DNA of 64,000 bases from assembly GCF_003813905.1 (NCBI RefSeq), contig NZ_RPFJ01000002.1, positions 124,001 to 188,000 of the forward strand, read 5' to 3'. The notes below the pieces were generated by a model. The model was given only the letters and a program-made list of their open reading frames with translations, had not been told where the DNA came from and ran no database searches. Made by a program: the position numbers and the translations under genes. This document shows positions 18,050 through 27,953 of this stretch, piece by piece; position 1 is the first letter of the stretch; each line of letters opens with the position of its first letter. The DNA is from Aureibaculum marinum. Its GTDB lineage: Bacteria; Bacteroidota; Bacteroidia; Flavobacteriales; Flavobacteriaceae.

Positions 18050-18643
18050 TTTTTTTGGGAACACTATAGAATAAATCCACTATTTATTCCTTTCTCTATT
18101 CTATTCAGTTGTTAAACTCAAACTAATGAATTCTAAATTGATAAGTTTATTTGTTGTTTTTGGTTGATTATCGGCTCTGTTTCTTTTTCAATTTTTACTA
18201 TTTTTCTTGCAATTTTTTAATAATCATAATTTAGGGAGTTTGTAGTTAATCATGTTTTTCAATTTTTGATAAAAAACATCTTTTTTTTCTTTTCTACTAA
18301 AAAAAACGAGCAATTTTAACATTTATTGTAAACTTAATTGATTATAAAAAAATCAACAAAATATCAATATTTACAGTACTTTCTAGACATATTAGCAGTC
18401 AACATTAAAACTATTTATTATTTCACTATAGTTTTAAACACGTAAAAAAATAGAATAATCAGTCTCTTCAATTAGAGCATTATTCTAGCTATTAGACACT
18501 TAAAAGAAGTGCCTATTTCCCTATTAAATAAGTTATATTTTTAATGAAATTAAACCCTTTTGCTATAGCTAAGAATTCTATCTATTTAAACCTCTTAATA
18601 TTAACTATTCATTCAATTTCATAACATTTAAATTTTCTTTAGA
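18050..18643. other. Intergenic AT-rich DNA, no gene seen
   Basis: No convincing open frame, RNA or repeat was found between the transposase remnant and the alkaline phosphatase stop. A short imperfect hairpin (about 18494-18514) lies downstream of the phosphatase on the minus strand, but it lacks a T-run and is not called as a terminator. Confidence 0.5.
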
Positions 18644-20059
18644 TTAAAACTTATTTTCAACCTCAGCTGCTTCCAACATCAAATAATGAAGGTCTGTATT
18701 TTTAATAAAAGGTTTTAACAAATGGCTTCCAGGACCATACATAGCTAGTTCTACATAATCTGCAGAATGTTGCATACTAATCCAACCTACAGAATTATGC
18801 TGTTTCTGAATTTCAGCCAAAACTTTAAAAGGAAGATGCCTTGGATTGTAAAGTCCATCTTCTGTTTGCAGATTTGAATAATAACTTAACAATAATTTAG
18901 ATTCTTCGTCAGTGAGAGCAAAATTATTAGCGTAGTGTACTCTTTCTTTTAATTGTGATACAGATGTTTCTTTTCCTATGCCTTTTAAAATCCACTCATT
19001 GGTATGTTTATATTTTTGAATAGAATCAAAATTGTCATTCGCCTTTTTTCCGTAAATAACTCCAGGATTTGCATTACCATGGTCTGTTGTAATAATAACT
19101 AATGTCTCCCCATCCTTTTCTGCAAAATCCATAGCCACTTCTATTGCCTCATCATGAGCTACTTGATCATAAATAAGGCCAGCGATATCATTACCATGTG
19201 CAGCCCAATCTACTTTTCCTGCTTCTACCTGTAATACAAAACCTTTAGGGTGATTTTTCATTACATCGATGGCTTTTTTAGTCATTTCAGCAAGGGTAGG
19301 TACATTTTTTAATAATGCATTATTATTTTCTCTATCAATAGAATAAGGAAGTCCGTCTTCTGCAAACACACCTAAAATAGGTTTATTGCTAGAAGAGGAT
19401 AGCATTTCGTCTCTAGTTTTGACCACCTGATATCCTTTTTGGCTAAAAGCTTGGTACATATTTTTTTTATCCTTTCTTTTTTGTGAAGAAAAATATTTAT
19501 GTCCACCCCCCATCATTACATCAAAGTTTTGTTCTAAATACATTTCAGCAATTTGTTCTTGTGCATTTCTGGTTTTAGAATTTACACAAAAACCTGCTGG
19601 TGTAGCGTGTGTAATAGGAACTGTTGTTACACAGCCGGCTTTTTTACCAACACTTTTAAATTTTTGCCAAATAGGAAGATGTTTTTCTCCATTTTTACCA
19701 CTATTTAATGCTCCATTATTTATACGCACACCACCACCCCAAGAAGAGCTTGCTGCAGCAGAATCAGTAACTATTGAACTCGCAGAAGCCATATCCATTA
19801 AAGCCCTACTTACTTTGTTGTCTTTATACAACTGTAACCAATTAGTACCTACTCCTGTTTTTCTAGACAAGCATAAATCAGTCATATTCAAAGTACCAAT
19901 ACTCATTCCATCACTGACAATTACAATAATATTTTTAGCTTTTTTATTCTTGTTTACTATTTCTGTATCGGAAGTATTAGCAAAAACATCAAAAGGACTT
20001 AGCAAAGTTGCTCCTAATGTAGCTAGAGATCCATTTCTAAAAAATTTTCTTCTATTCAT
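18644..20059 (-). CDS. Alkaline phosphatase (PhoA-like), exported
   Basis: 471 residues of the alkaline phosphatase superfamily. It has the metal-binding IIVIVSDGMS near residue 45, the nucleophile Ser at about residue 100 in VTDSAAASSSWG, GGGHKYF, HGNDIAGLIYDQVAHDEA and TTDHGN for the Zn sites, and a late His near VGWISMQHSADYVEL. The N-terminus MNRRKFFRNGSLATLGATLL looks like a Tat-type signal (RRKFF). Enzymes of this family hydrolyse phosphomonoesters and need two Zn and one Mg. The gene follows two His-rich DUF4625-type lipoprotein genes by 15 bp and so appears to belong to the same operon, tying a zinc enzyme to a likely metal-uptake locus. Phosphate starvation control cannot be excluded. 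Confidence 0.9.
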   Translation of the reverse strand: MNRRKFFRNGSLATLGATLLSPFDVFANTSDTEIVNKNKKAKNIIVIVSDGMSIGTLNMTDLCLSRKTGVGTNWLQLYKDNKVSRALMDMASASSIVTDSAAASSSWGGGVRINNGALNSGKNGEKHLPIWQKFKSVGKKAGCVTTVPITHATPAGFCVNSKTRNAQEQIAEMYLEQNFDVMMGGGHKYFSSQKRKDKKNMYQAFSQKGYQVVKTRDEMLSSSSNKPILGVFAEDGLPYSIDRENNNALLKNVPTLAEMTKKAIDVMKNHPKGFVLQVEAGKVDWAAHGNDIAGLIYDQVAHDEAIEVAMDFAEKDGETLVIITTDHGNANPGVIYGKKANDNFDSIQKYKHTNEWILKGIGKETSVSQLKERVHYANNFALTDEESKLLLSYYSNLQTEDGLYNPRHLPFKVLAEIQKQHNSVGWISMQHSADYVELAMYGPGSHLLKPFIKNTDLHYLMLEAAEVENKF

Positions 20060-20074
20060 TGTTATGTTTTTTTA

Positions 20075-20554
20075 TTACTCAACAATCTTAATATCTACAG
20101 ATGTTCTAGATTGCCAACCTGTTTCATCCGTTACAGAATAAGAGCAATGGTAATCTCCTGTATCTACATCTTCTGGAATTGTTAAATTAATAACTATTTC
20201 ATAACTTGATAAACCATTTTTAATAGTATAATTCTCAATAAATATTAACGGATTTACCGCATCTTTTTTCTCTTCTAAATCGCATTCTCCAGCCTGATCA
20301 TCATGGGTATGATGGTCAAAATTATGATGAATATCTAAACTGTATGACGCCAATGCCTCATTGTCCGTTACCATTGCTTTAAAGGTGTAGGTTTCCCCAC
20401 GTTTTAATTGTTGACAAGCTTTTGGAAAGCCTCCATTATAGTCAATGGTAATGGTAGGTTTTTCTAAATCTTTTTCTGAGTCATCATCACTTGAACATGA
20501 AATTATTGTTAGAATGAAAAATGCAACAAAAATATTTTTTAGTATAAGATTCAT
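20075..20554 (-). CDS. DUF4625-type His-rich lipoprotein
   Basis: About 159 residues with a lipoprotein signal (FFILTIISCSSDDD) and one DUF4625-like beta domain. A His cluster, DIHHNFDHHTHDDQAGECD (about residues 80-98), is a likely divalent-metal site. ATG at 20554 is preferred over 20581, because the latter lies inside an intergenic hairpin and would place nine residues before a complete signal peptide. Neighbours are a two-domain relative upstream and the alkaline phosphatase downstream. The molecular role is unproved; I infer surface metal binding for the TonB receptor of the same cluster. Confidence 0.8.
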   Translation of the reverse strand: MNLILKNIFVAFFILTIISCSSDDDSEKDLEKPTITIDYNGGFPKACQQLKRGETYTFKAMVTDNEALASYSLDIHHNFDHHTHDDQAGECDLEEKKDAVNPLIFIENYTIKNGLSSYEIVINLTIPEDVDTGDYHCSYSVTDETGWQSRTSVDIKIVE

Positions 20555-20570
20555 TTTATATGATTTAAAA

Positions 20571-20601
20571 CCGCATGGCACGATAAACTTACCATGCGGT
20601 T
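20571..20601 (-). terminator. Hairpin between the two DUF4625-type genes
   Basis: ACCGCATGG and CCATGCGGT arms flank a 13-base loop, and on the minus strand a short T-run (TTTT) follows. It lies 14 bp after the two-domain lipoprotein stop and inside the operon. It may be a partial terminator or an mRNA-stability element that lowers expression of the downstream genes. Confidence 0.55.
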
Positions 20602-20614
20602 TAATTAGTATTAA

Positions 20615-21400
20615 TTATGCAGTAACATCAATATGAGTTTCAAACTCTTTAGTATTACCGTCTTCATCTTGAACCGTAAAAATTACATGATATTCTCCTA
20701 TAGGTGCAGTAGCTGGAACATCAATATGCTCATGAAACTCTACAGATGTTTGTTCATGATAATCACCTAAAAACTCTTCTTCATAATCCCATTCTACTTC
20801 TCCAGCACCTACTGTAAGTCCATGTGCATGTACATCTACAGTAATACTGTGAATTCCTTCAACAGCATCTATCATAAATTCTACATGAAAATCATTTCCT
20901 CTAGCTACACTTTCATCTATAGAAAAATCACTGATAGCGATAAGGTCTACTATTTGAATGTGACCTTCTACCTCTGTACTATTTCCTAATTCATCGGTAA
21001 CTGTTAGTTCAATATGATATTCACCAGCAGGAATATCAGTTGGAACATCTACATGTTCATGGAATGTAGGATTTATAGCTAAATATTTTGCATCTGTATA
21101 TACCTTTTCAAAATCCCAATCCACTTCACCTTCTCCAGGTTCCAAATCATGAGCATGAATAGAAAGCGTGATGCTACTTACAGTTGCTTCTGCATTAATT
21201 TCAGCTTCTAAATGAATATCTGAACCTTTATAAGCAAATTGCTCAGTCGAATGTTCACTTCCTTCACCATACTCAAAATTAGAAATTACGGGAGCATTTA
21301 ATGCAGGATTATCGTCACTATCACAAGAGTATAAAAAGGTTCCTAGAAAAGCAATGATTGCTAAAAATTTAAAATTTGTTTTCATAATGTTTGTTTTCAT
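20615..21400 (-). CDS. Tandem DUF4625-type His-rich lipoprotein
   Basis: 261 residues with a lipoprotein signal (LGTFLYSCDSDD, Cys about 26) and two homologous domains. Each has a HAH motif followed by an acidic WD segment (IHAHDLEPGEGEVDWDFE near residues 82-99; VHAHGLTVGAGEVEWDYE near 190-207), a later FHEHVDVP or FHEHIDVP, and a closing GEYHI/V beta strand. The repeated His and acidic residues suggest divalent-metal binding. It lies 31 bp downstream of a TonB receptor gene and is probably co-transcribed. An in-frame second ATG five codons in could be the true start. The family is uncharacterised; metal handling is inference from composition and context. Confidence 0.82.
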   Translation of the reverse strand: MKTNIMKTNFKFLAIIAFLGTFLYSCDSDDNPALNAPVISNFEYGEGSEHSTEQFAYKGSDIHLEAEINAEATVSSITLSIHAHDLEPGEGEVDWDFEKVYTDAKYLAINPTFHEHVDVPTDIPAGEYHIELTVTDELGNSTEVEGHIQIVDLIAISDFSIDESVARGNDFHVEFMIDAVEGIHSITVDVHAHGLTVGAGEVEWDYEEEFLGDYHEQTSVEFHEHIDVPATAPIGEYHVIFTVQDEDGNTKEFETHIDVTA

Positions 21401-21431
21401 GTTTCTGATTTTAATTATTAATTGTTATTTA

Positions 21432-23807
21432 TTATTTATTAAATGGTACTATTAATGATATTGATATGTTTCTACCAGCTTCTGGCACATCTATTAATCT
21501 GTAAAAACTGGTATGGTCGTAATATTTGGTATTAAACACATTATTAAGTTTTACTCGCAGATTTACAGGCTCTACATTTTTAAAGATGTTTATCTCTGCC
21601 AAAAAAGACATATTAAACAATTGGTAACCTTCTGTCTTTTCTTCTGGAGGTACAATTTCATTTTGGGCTGCTGTAATTCTATAATCAGCAATAAGCTGAG
21701 GTTTATTAAAAAAGAGTATATCTTTAAATTGATAATTTGCCGATAACAACCCAGATAATGGTGGCGAAAAAGGAAGTGTAAAATCTTTTTTGGCTCCACT
21801 AGTTTGTCTTGAGTATACATATTCTGCCGAGGCATCTAATTCTAACTTTTTAAACACTTGAGCTCTAGCCCTTATTTCACCTCCAACTCTAAAAACCTTC
21901 GCCTGTGTATACTCATACATTTGTAAAGTTTCAAAATAATTTGAAGTCGGATTTAAATAAATATAGTTTTCAAAAAAGTTCACAAAAGGACTAATACCAA
22001 TGCTAAATTTCTTTGTTGTATGGTCTATATCAATATCCAATTGATACGACTCTTCTGGGGCTAAATCCAAATTTCCTTTTTCGTAACGATACATATGATA
22101 ATTAACCCCATCAGAAGCCAATTCGTTAGCCAAAGGCATTCTAAAACTTTTTCCCACATTTACTTTATACGTGGTATTTTTGTTGATATAGCTAAGCCCC
22201 ATTGAAGCACTAATATTTCCAAAATCCAATGTTTTATCTTTGGCTCTTTGCAAATAGACTTGAGATGTTGAACCATCTTCATTATCAACGGTAGACTGAA
22301 ACCAATCGTAATATGATTTACTTTGTAGTAGTCCAAAATCATATCTAATGCCTGCCAAAAAATGTAAATTGTGAGATACCTCAACTTGGTCATAAGCAAA
22401 TGCTCCTATAGTAAAACGATTATATTCTGGAATTAAAAAACCCCATCCACCAATATTATTATCCTGATATTCTATATTAATACCGGTAATAACATCATGT
22501 TTCTTGTTTGGATTAAAAGCATCTCTAATGTTTAGAGCATAAGTATTTTTAGTAAACTCTCGCTCTTTACTACCAAAAGGTTTAGGCATATATCCATGAG
22601 GAACAGGTTCCGAATGCTCCTCTCTATGATTATTCTGATAACCTAACTCTAAATGAAGGGTGTGGTTGCCCAAGGTCATAGATGTATTGTTCATTATTTT
22701 AAAATGATTCACCTTATGATAAGGAAGGTCAATATCTCTATTAGAACTGTCATAGTCTATACTAGAAGTACGTACTTCTAGCCCATGGGCATTTGCAAAA
22801 AATCCATTTTTAGCATTTACATTACTAATAAAAGTTTCTGATGTTACATTCTCTGAAACGTAACCAATACTAAAACTTGCATTAGCTTCTTTTCCTGCGG
22901 TATTTCTTAAGTTATTCTCATGCAATGTAAAAATGTAATTTTCATAATTTATTTGATCTGTAGGCACTTTATAATCAGCATAGTCTCTATAAGTCAAACG
23001 CCCACGATAAAACCACTTCTCTTTACGTGCCTGAACGCCAGCTGAAATTCCTAATAAATCATTATTACTTTCTCCTACCACGTTTACCTCTCCTTTAAAA
23101 GAGTTTTGTATTGGTATTTTATTAGGTTGAATATCTACCACACCTGCAATAGCATCTGAACCATAAACTAACGAAGCTGGTCCTTTAATAATCTGAATGT
23201 TTTCTATTCCGTATTGATCTATTTCCAATCCGTGATCATTACCCCATTGTTGAGCTTCATGTTTTATTCCATTCTGAACCACTACAACTCTATTAAACCC
23301 TAGCCCTCTAATAACAGGTTTAGATTGCCCTGAACCAATACTAATCGTACTTACCCCAGGAATCTTTTTAAGGGTTTGCATCAAACTATTTTCTCTGTTT
23401 AAATCCAAAAACTCTTTAGAAACAATTTGAGAAACTGTAGGTGATTCTTGAACTTCTCTTTTCTTAGATTTAGCCATAATACTAACTTCTTCAAGAGCTG
23501 TGCTAGACTCATCTAATGAAATTGTAAATTCTTTCATCTCTGGCCCAACCACTATCTGAATAGTTTTTGACTCATAGCTCATATGTGAAATGGTAAAAGA
23601 ATAGGTACCCTTTTTTACATTGCTAAAAGTAAATACACCTTTTGATGATGTAACTGCAAATAAAGATTCGCCAATAACATTTGCACCTTCTATTGGTTGT
23701 CTAGTTTTGCCATTTTCCACATAACCTTTAATATCAAAGGTATCTTGGGCAAACACATTTGAATACAAGCTAAAGCAAAGCCATATGCTAAGCATTTTAT
23801 AATACAT
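21432..23807 (-). CDS. TonB-dependent receptor, likely metal-chelate or metal uptake
   Basis: 791-residue outer-membrane receptor: signal peptide (1-20), CarboxypepD_reg-like domain (about 22-110, GYVENGKTRQPIEGANVIGE), plug domain (about 120-235; SGQSKPVIRGLGFNRVVVVQ and KGPASLVYGSDAIAGVVDI), then a 22-strand-type barrel ending in NISISLIVPFNK. His-rich stretches in the barrel (NHREEHSEPVPHGYMPK) are unusual. Downstream lie two His-rich DUF4625-type lipoproteins and a zinc enzyme, and upstream a small His/Cys protein, so I infer import of a metal such as zinc. Substrate is unproved. Confidence 0.88.
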   Translation of the reverse strand: MYYKMLSIWLCFSLYSNVFAQDTFDIKGYVENGKTRQPIEGANVIGESLFAVTSSKGVFTFSNVKKGTYSFTISHMSYESKTIQIVVGPEMKEFTISLDESSTALEEVSIMAKSKKREVQESPTVSQIVSKEFLDLNRENSLMQTLKKIPGVSTISIGSGQSKPVIRGLGFNRVVVVQNGIKHEAQQWGNDHGLEIDQYGIENIQIIKGPASLVYGSDAIAGVVDIQPNKIPIQNSFKGEVNVVGESNNDLLGISAGVQARKEKWFYRGRLTYRDYADYKVPTDQINYENYIFTLHENNLRNTAGKEANASFSIGYVSENVTSETFISNVNAKNGFFANAHGLEVRTSSIDYDSSNRDIDLPYHKVNHFKIMNNTSMTLGNHTLHLELGYQNNHREEHSEPVPHGYMPKPFGSKEREFTKNTYALNIRDAFNPNKKHDVITGINIEYQDNNIGGWGFLIPEYNRFTIGAFAYDQVEVSHNLHFLAGIRYDFGLLQSKSYYDWFQSTVDNEDGSTSQVYLQRAKDKTLDFGNISASMGLSYINKNTTYKVNVGKSFRMPLANELASDGVNYHMYRYEKGNLDLAPEESYQLDIDIDHTTKKFSIGISPFVNFFENYIYLNPTSNYFETLQMYEYTQAKVFRVGGEIRARAQVFKKLELDASAEYVYSRQTSGAKKDFTLPFSPPLSGLLSANYQFKDILFFNKPQLIADYRITAAQNEIVPPEEKTEGYQLFNMSFLAEINIFKNVEPVNLRVKLNNVFNTKYYDHTSFYRLIDVPEAGRNISISLIVPFNK

Positions 23808-24057
23808 ACTGAAATACTATAAGATTTGAACAATTATTCTTGAATAAGAACCTTAATTTTAACAAAACCTATACATGTATTCACATGGCTACCTAGATAT
23901 TAGATACTACAAAACGAGTAAAAAGTAACTGCATTTAATTGCTAAAGGATGAAATAGTTACCCTTATTAATCCTTTAATAGACTTAAACTACAGAGCAAA
24001 TCAATTACTCAACTAATTAACTGGTAATATGACAAAGAATAAGGTGTATAGGAATAC

Positions 24058-24366
24058 TTATATAAATTGAGGCGGAGGCCGTGAAAAAAGTTGATCAGAC
24101 TCAATAGAACTTGAAGCGATAAAACAATAATTATTGTTTATCTCTTTCTGAACAACAAATTCAACATTTTCAATTTCATAATCATCTATATCTGTAGTGA
24201 TTACAGGAGTTAAATTATGAGAAATGATATGATCACAGATAGTACAATCTAAGGAATGATCTTTATCATCTGAATGAGACAAGGTATGAAGTCCTATCAA
24301 TTTCATTGAAAGAAAAAGGACTAGAAACAAGTAAGTAATACTATTTTTAAATGGACTTGTCTTCAT
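24058..24366 (-). CDS. Small exported His/Cys protein, first gene of the metal-type cluster
   Basis: 102 residues: an N-terminal hydrophobic segment (about 10-27), then a His/Cys-rich stretch, HTLSHSDDKDHSLDCTICDHIISHN (quoted in parts: HTLSHSDDKDH, DCTICDHIISH), at about 27-51, and a polar tail ending RPPPQFI. The CxxC-DH pattern is a credible metal-binding site. It lies 250 bp upstream of the TonB receptor on the same strand. Similar small proteins precede receptor genes in Flavobacteriia; I know no proven function. It may buffer or sense metal. Confidence 0.7.
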   Translation of the reverse strand: MKTSPFKNSITYLFLVLFLSMKLIGLHTLSHSDDKDHSLDCTICDHIISHNLTPVITTDIDDYEIENVEFVVQKEINNNYCFIASSSIESDQLFSRPPPQFI

Positions 24367-24605
24367 ATTACAGCAAAATTATCAAATGCAGTTAAAATGA
24401 ACCTTATAAAACTGTTAAAGAAATGCTAAAAAATTTTAATCTCATTTCTATTAGACTATAACAGTATGCATTCCATTAGGTACTATTTTTCTCTTAATTT
24501 TGTAAATTAGGTAATAGTTAATTTTCACATCTACTGATTGATAGAAATTTAAGGATTTTTAAACTTACTTTTACTCTCAAAAAGTCACCGTTCTTTTCAA
24601 CTGAT

Positions 24606-26921
24606 ATGGATAAAAGTATAAAACTCTCAAATAACAAAACTTTAGTAATGTTTATTTTTATTTTAAACGTCTGTATTGTTTATGGACAAAAAACCTATAA
24701 AATAAAAATTATTGATAGTAAAAGTGGGGTTGAGCTTGATAATGCACACCTTTTAAATAAAAACAACCATAATGTATTTGTTTCTGACCAAAATGGAATC
24801 TTTTCTATTAATAAAACTGGAATTTATATTGTATCAAGACTTGGATATGAAGAAAAACAAATTGAAATTACAAATGCTAACTATCAAATTATTGAGTTAG
24901 ATATAAAACCTTCTGAGTTAAACGAAATAGTAGTTCGTTCAAATCAAATACCCAGTTCACTTAAGAAATCAGTATCCACAATTGATGTCATTTCTTCAAA
25001 AGATATTGAAAAGGAAAGTACGTTTAACATAGCTCCAATACTCAACAAAGTGCCTGGTGTTTTTATGTATAGTGGCTCTTTAAACACAAATAAAATTATT
25101 ATTAGAGGTATTGGTTCTAGAGATTTGTATGGCACCTCAAAAATTAGAGCTTACTTTAAAGACATTCCACTAACCACAGGAAATGGAGAAACAACAATTG
25201 AAGATTTTGAACTGAATACAGTTTCTCGGATAGAAATACTTAAAGGGGCATCCTCTAGTATTTTTGGTGCTGGGTTAGGAGGCACAATTCATCTAACCCC
25301 CCAAAACGCTTCATTAAATGAAACCCATATAAAAAGTGAACTTTTATTAGGTTCATTTGGTTTAAACAAAGCAGCAGTTAATATAAATTATGGCAACACC
25401 AACAATAGCCTAAGAGGTGTTTATAGCAATACTCATAGTGATGGGTATCGTGACAACAACAACTACAATAGACAAACCCTAACCTTAATTACAAACCATT
25501 TTTTAAACGATAAAAACGAACTTTCAATTTTAGGTAGCTATGTAAAACTAAAATCTTATATACCCAGTTCTATAGACGAAAACACTTTTTTAAATTCACC
25601 TAGTTCTGCAGCATATACTTGGAAAAGAGCTGAAGGATTTGAAGATTACACTAGAGGTATTATTGGAACTTCTTGGTCTCATAATTACACTAACAATTTA
25701 AAACAAATAACAAGTTTTTTTACCTCATTTAGAAAAGCATTAGAACCAAGACCGTTTAACATTCTTAAAGAAAACACTATCGCTTTTGGAATAAGAAGTA
25801 GAATTTTAGGAAAATTAAATATTAGAAAACACCGAATTAATTGGACTCTTGGAGCTGAGCTATTTAATGACAACCACCACTTAAAAACATTTGAAAATTT
25901 ATACTTAGACTTCCCTATTGGTAGTGGAAGTATAGAAGGAGAAAAGCTTTCAAGTTTCAATGAAAATAGAGCATATTTGAATTTATTTGTTCAGGCTGAA
26001 AGCAATCTAAGTAAAAAAATGTTGGTTTCGTTTGGTATTAATTTGAATAAAACTAGATATAATCTTGATGATAATTTTAATAAAAATACAAAACTAGATC
26101 AATCTGGGAATTATAAATTTGATGGTATTATTTCTCCTAAATTAGGAGTTTCTTATGTTTTTTCTGATAAAATAAGTGTTTTTTCCAATATAAGCCATGG
26201 TTTTTCTCCTCCAACAATTGAAGAAACCTTGTTGCCTGAAGGTACAATAAACACCGAGATAAAACCGGAGTCTGGATTAACCTTTGAAATAGGAACTAGG
26301 GGAAATATTTTAAAAAAACAGGTTACATTTAACCTTTCTCTTTATCAAATGCTGATAAAAAATCTATTAGTTGCTAGAAGAACTACCGAAGACCAATACA
26401 TTGGTATTAATGCCGGAAAAACGATACATAACGGATTAGAATTTTCTTTAATTTATAATGGATATATTTCCCAAACTTTTTCTATTAATAGTAATTTATC
26501 TTATTCGCTAAACAATTTTACTTTTAAAGAATTTATTGATTCTCAGAATAATTATTCGGGCAATAAACTAACTGGAGTTCCTTCAGAAGTACTAAATTTA
26601 GGAGTAAGCTTAGACACTAAGTTAGGGTTGTACACTACAATTAACTATCAGCATGTTGGAAAAATTCCTATAAATGATAGTAATACACTTTTTACAGATA
26701 TTTACAATTTAGTAAATTCAAAACTTGGATATAAATTTACACTTGCCAAAGGTAAACTCGAATTTAATTCATATTTAGGTATAAATAATATTTTTGACAC
26801 AAAATACGCCTCTCAACTCTTAATCAATGCAACCGGTTTTGGTGGTCAATCGCCAAGATATTATTATCCTGGAAACCCTATCAACTTTTATACAGGCATT
26901 ACTATTAATTATTACTTTTAA
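24606..26921 (+). CDS. TonB-dependent receptor with CarboxypepD-like N-terminal domain
   Basis: 771-residue outer-membrane receptor: signal peptide (to about 28, ending VYGQ), a CarboxypepD_reg-like segment (30-105), plug (about 115-230; LNKVPGVFMYSGSLNTNKII and EILKGASSSIFGAGLGGTIH), and a barrel (to 771) ending ITINYYF. Its plug resembles FecA/siderophore-type receptors. It is divergent from the His/Cys protein gene at 24366, with 239 bp between them, so the pair may share control. A TAATTTTG match to the -7 element lies at 24495-24502, but I see no TTG at the expected distance. Substrate is not predictable from sequence; iron complex is the default guess. Confidence 0.87.
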   Translation: MDKSIKLSNNKTLVMFIFILNVCIVYGQKTYKIKIIDSKSGVELDNAHLLNKNNHNVFVSDQNGIFSINKTGIYIVSRLGYEEKQIEITNANYQIIELDIKPSELNEIVVRSNQIPSSLKKSVSTIDVISSKDIEKESTFNIAPILNKVPGVFMYSGSLNTNKIIIRGIGSRDLYGTSKIRAYFKDIPLTTGNGETTIEDFELNTVSRIEILKGASSSIFGAGLGGTIHLTPQNASLNETHIKSELLLGSFGLNKAAVNINYGNTNNSLRGVYSNTHSDGYRDNNNYNRQTLTLITNHFLNDKNELSILGSYVKLKSYIPSSIDENTFLNSPSSAAYTWKRAEGFEDYTRGIIGTSWSHNYTNNLKQITSFFTSFRKALEPRPFNILKENTIAFGIRSRILGKLNIRKHRINWTLGAELFNDNHHLKTFENLYLDFPIGSGSIEGEKLSSFNENRAYLNLFVQAESNLSKKMLVSFGINLNKTRYNLDDNFNKNTKLDQSGNYKFDGIISPKLGVSYVFSDKISVFSNISHGFSPPTIEETLLPEGTINTEIKPESGLTFEIGTRGNILKKQVTFNLSLYQMLIKNLLVARRTTEDQYIGINAGKTIHNGLEFSLIYNGYISQTFSINSNLSYSLNNFTFKEFIDSQNNYSGNKLTGVPSEVLNLGVSLDTKLGLYTTINYQHVGKIPINDSNTLFTDIYNLVNSKLGYKFTLAKGKLEFNSYLGINNIFDTKYASQLLINATGFGGQSPRYYYPGNPINFYTGITINYYF

Positions 26922-27023
26922 TCACAACAGTAACTGCTAGTACTGTACATTTTTAGCAAAAGTTATAACATCTTATAATTTTATAGTTGACTCTGTATCA
27001 TATATATCCAAAAGTTTGACCAA

Positions 27024-27929
27024 TTAATTAATATCTAATACTTCAATGGAATAATTGCAGCTAAAAATTTTGCCAGGCTGTAATTTAATAATACCTTCCT
27101 TTTCCGTAAAATTCTTGTTATGATTAATTGAATCTGCTATTCCGTGCCAAGGCTCTATACATACAAATGGCGAATTTCTGTGAGAAGACCAAATACCCAA
27201 ATAAGGATAATTCAAAAACTCAACACTTAAATACGATTTCTGAGTAGGTTTATGAACAAAAGTTACTTTAGAAAACTTATTTGGATTAAATATTACAGCG
27301 TCATAGTCAAAAACAGAGTCTGGCAACGATAATTTTCCTTTTTTGTCAAAAATTTTTGTTGTTGTATTATTACGTAAACCGTCTATGATGTTATCAGACT
27401 CAAGAGCTAATTCTTTATCAAAAACTAATTGATATTCATTACGTTTATGACCAACTTCTAAAGGACAATTAAAAGCAGGATGAGCTCCAATAGAAAAGTA
27501 TAAATCTTTTGTTTTTGAAGGATTAATTACCTTGTATGAGGTAACTAACAACATGTCAGTTAAGGTATATTTTACTTGTAGTATAAAATCAAAAGGGAAA
27601 ATTTCTTTGGTCTTTTCAGTAGCCTCAAGCTCAAAAACAATACTATCTTCTGTTTTTTCTATTAAATTAAAGTCTGTTTCTCTTGCAAAACCATGCTGGT
27701 TCAAGGTATATGACTTTCCTTCATACAAATATTCATGATCTACTAACCTACCTACTATTGGGAATAAAGTTGGAGCCTGCCTTGGCCAAAATTCAGGATT
27801 TGCTTGCCATATATATTCTCTTTTTAAAGATTTTAAACTAGATAATTCCGCTCCTTTTTTATTAACTTTTATAGTTAAATACTCATTCTTTAAAGTATAT
27901 TGATCCTGATTATTACTGATAGATATCAT
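27024..27929 (-). CDS. Aldose 1-epimerase family protein
   Basis: About 301 residues of the galactose-mutarotase-like fold. Diagnostic segments are FWPRQAPTLFPIVGRL, DHEYLYEGKSYTLNQHGFAR, GAHPAFNCPL (His for catalysis) and CIEPWHGIAD. The family interconverts sugar anomers, and some members act on hexose-6-phosphates. No signal peptide, so cytoplasmic. ATG at 27929 is chosen: the longer frame to 27992 runs through a perfect palindrome and adds 21 residues unlike the family. Divergent from the MscS-like gene. Confidence 0.88.
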   Translation of the reverse strand: MISISNNQDQYTLKNEYLTIKVNKKGAELSSLKSLKREYIWQANPEFWPRQAPTLFPIVGRLVDHEYLYEGKSYTLNQHGFARETDFNLIEKTEDSIVFELEATEKTKEIFPFDFILQVKYTLTDMLLVTSYKVINPSKTKDLYFSIGAHPAFNCPLEVGHKRNEYQLVFDKELALESDNIIDGLRNNTTTKIFDKKGKLSLPDSVFDYDAVIFNPNKFSKVTFVHKPTQKSYLSVEFLNYPYLGIWSSHRNSPFVCIEPWHGIADSINHNKNFTEKEGIIKLQPGKIFSCNYSIEVLDIN

Positions 27930-27953
27930 AAGATGTTTTATTTTATAATTTAC

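Noticed and set aside
18494-18514. Imperfect hairpin downstream of the alkaline phosphatase
   Set aside because: Short stem with a weak pair and no following T-run.
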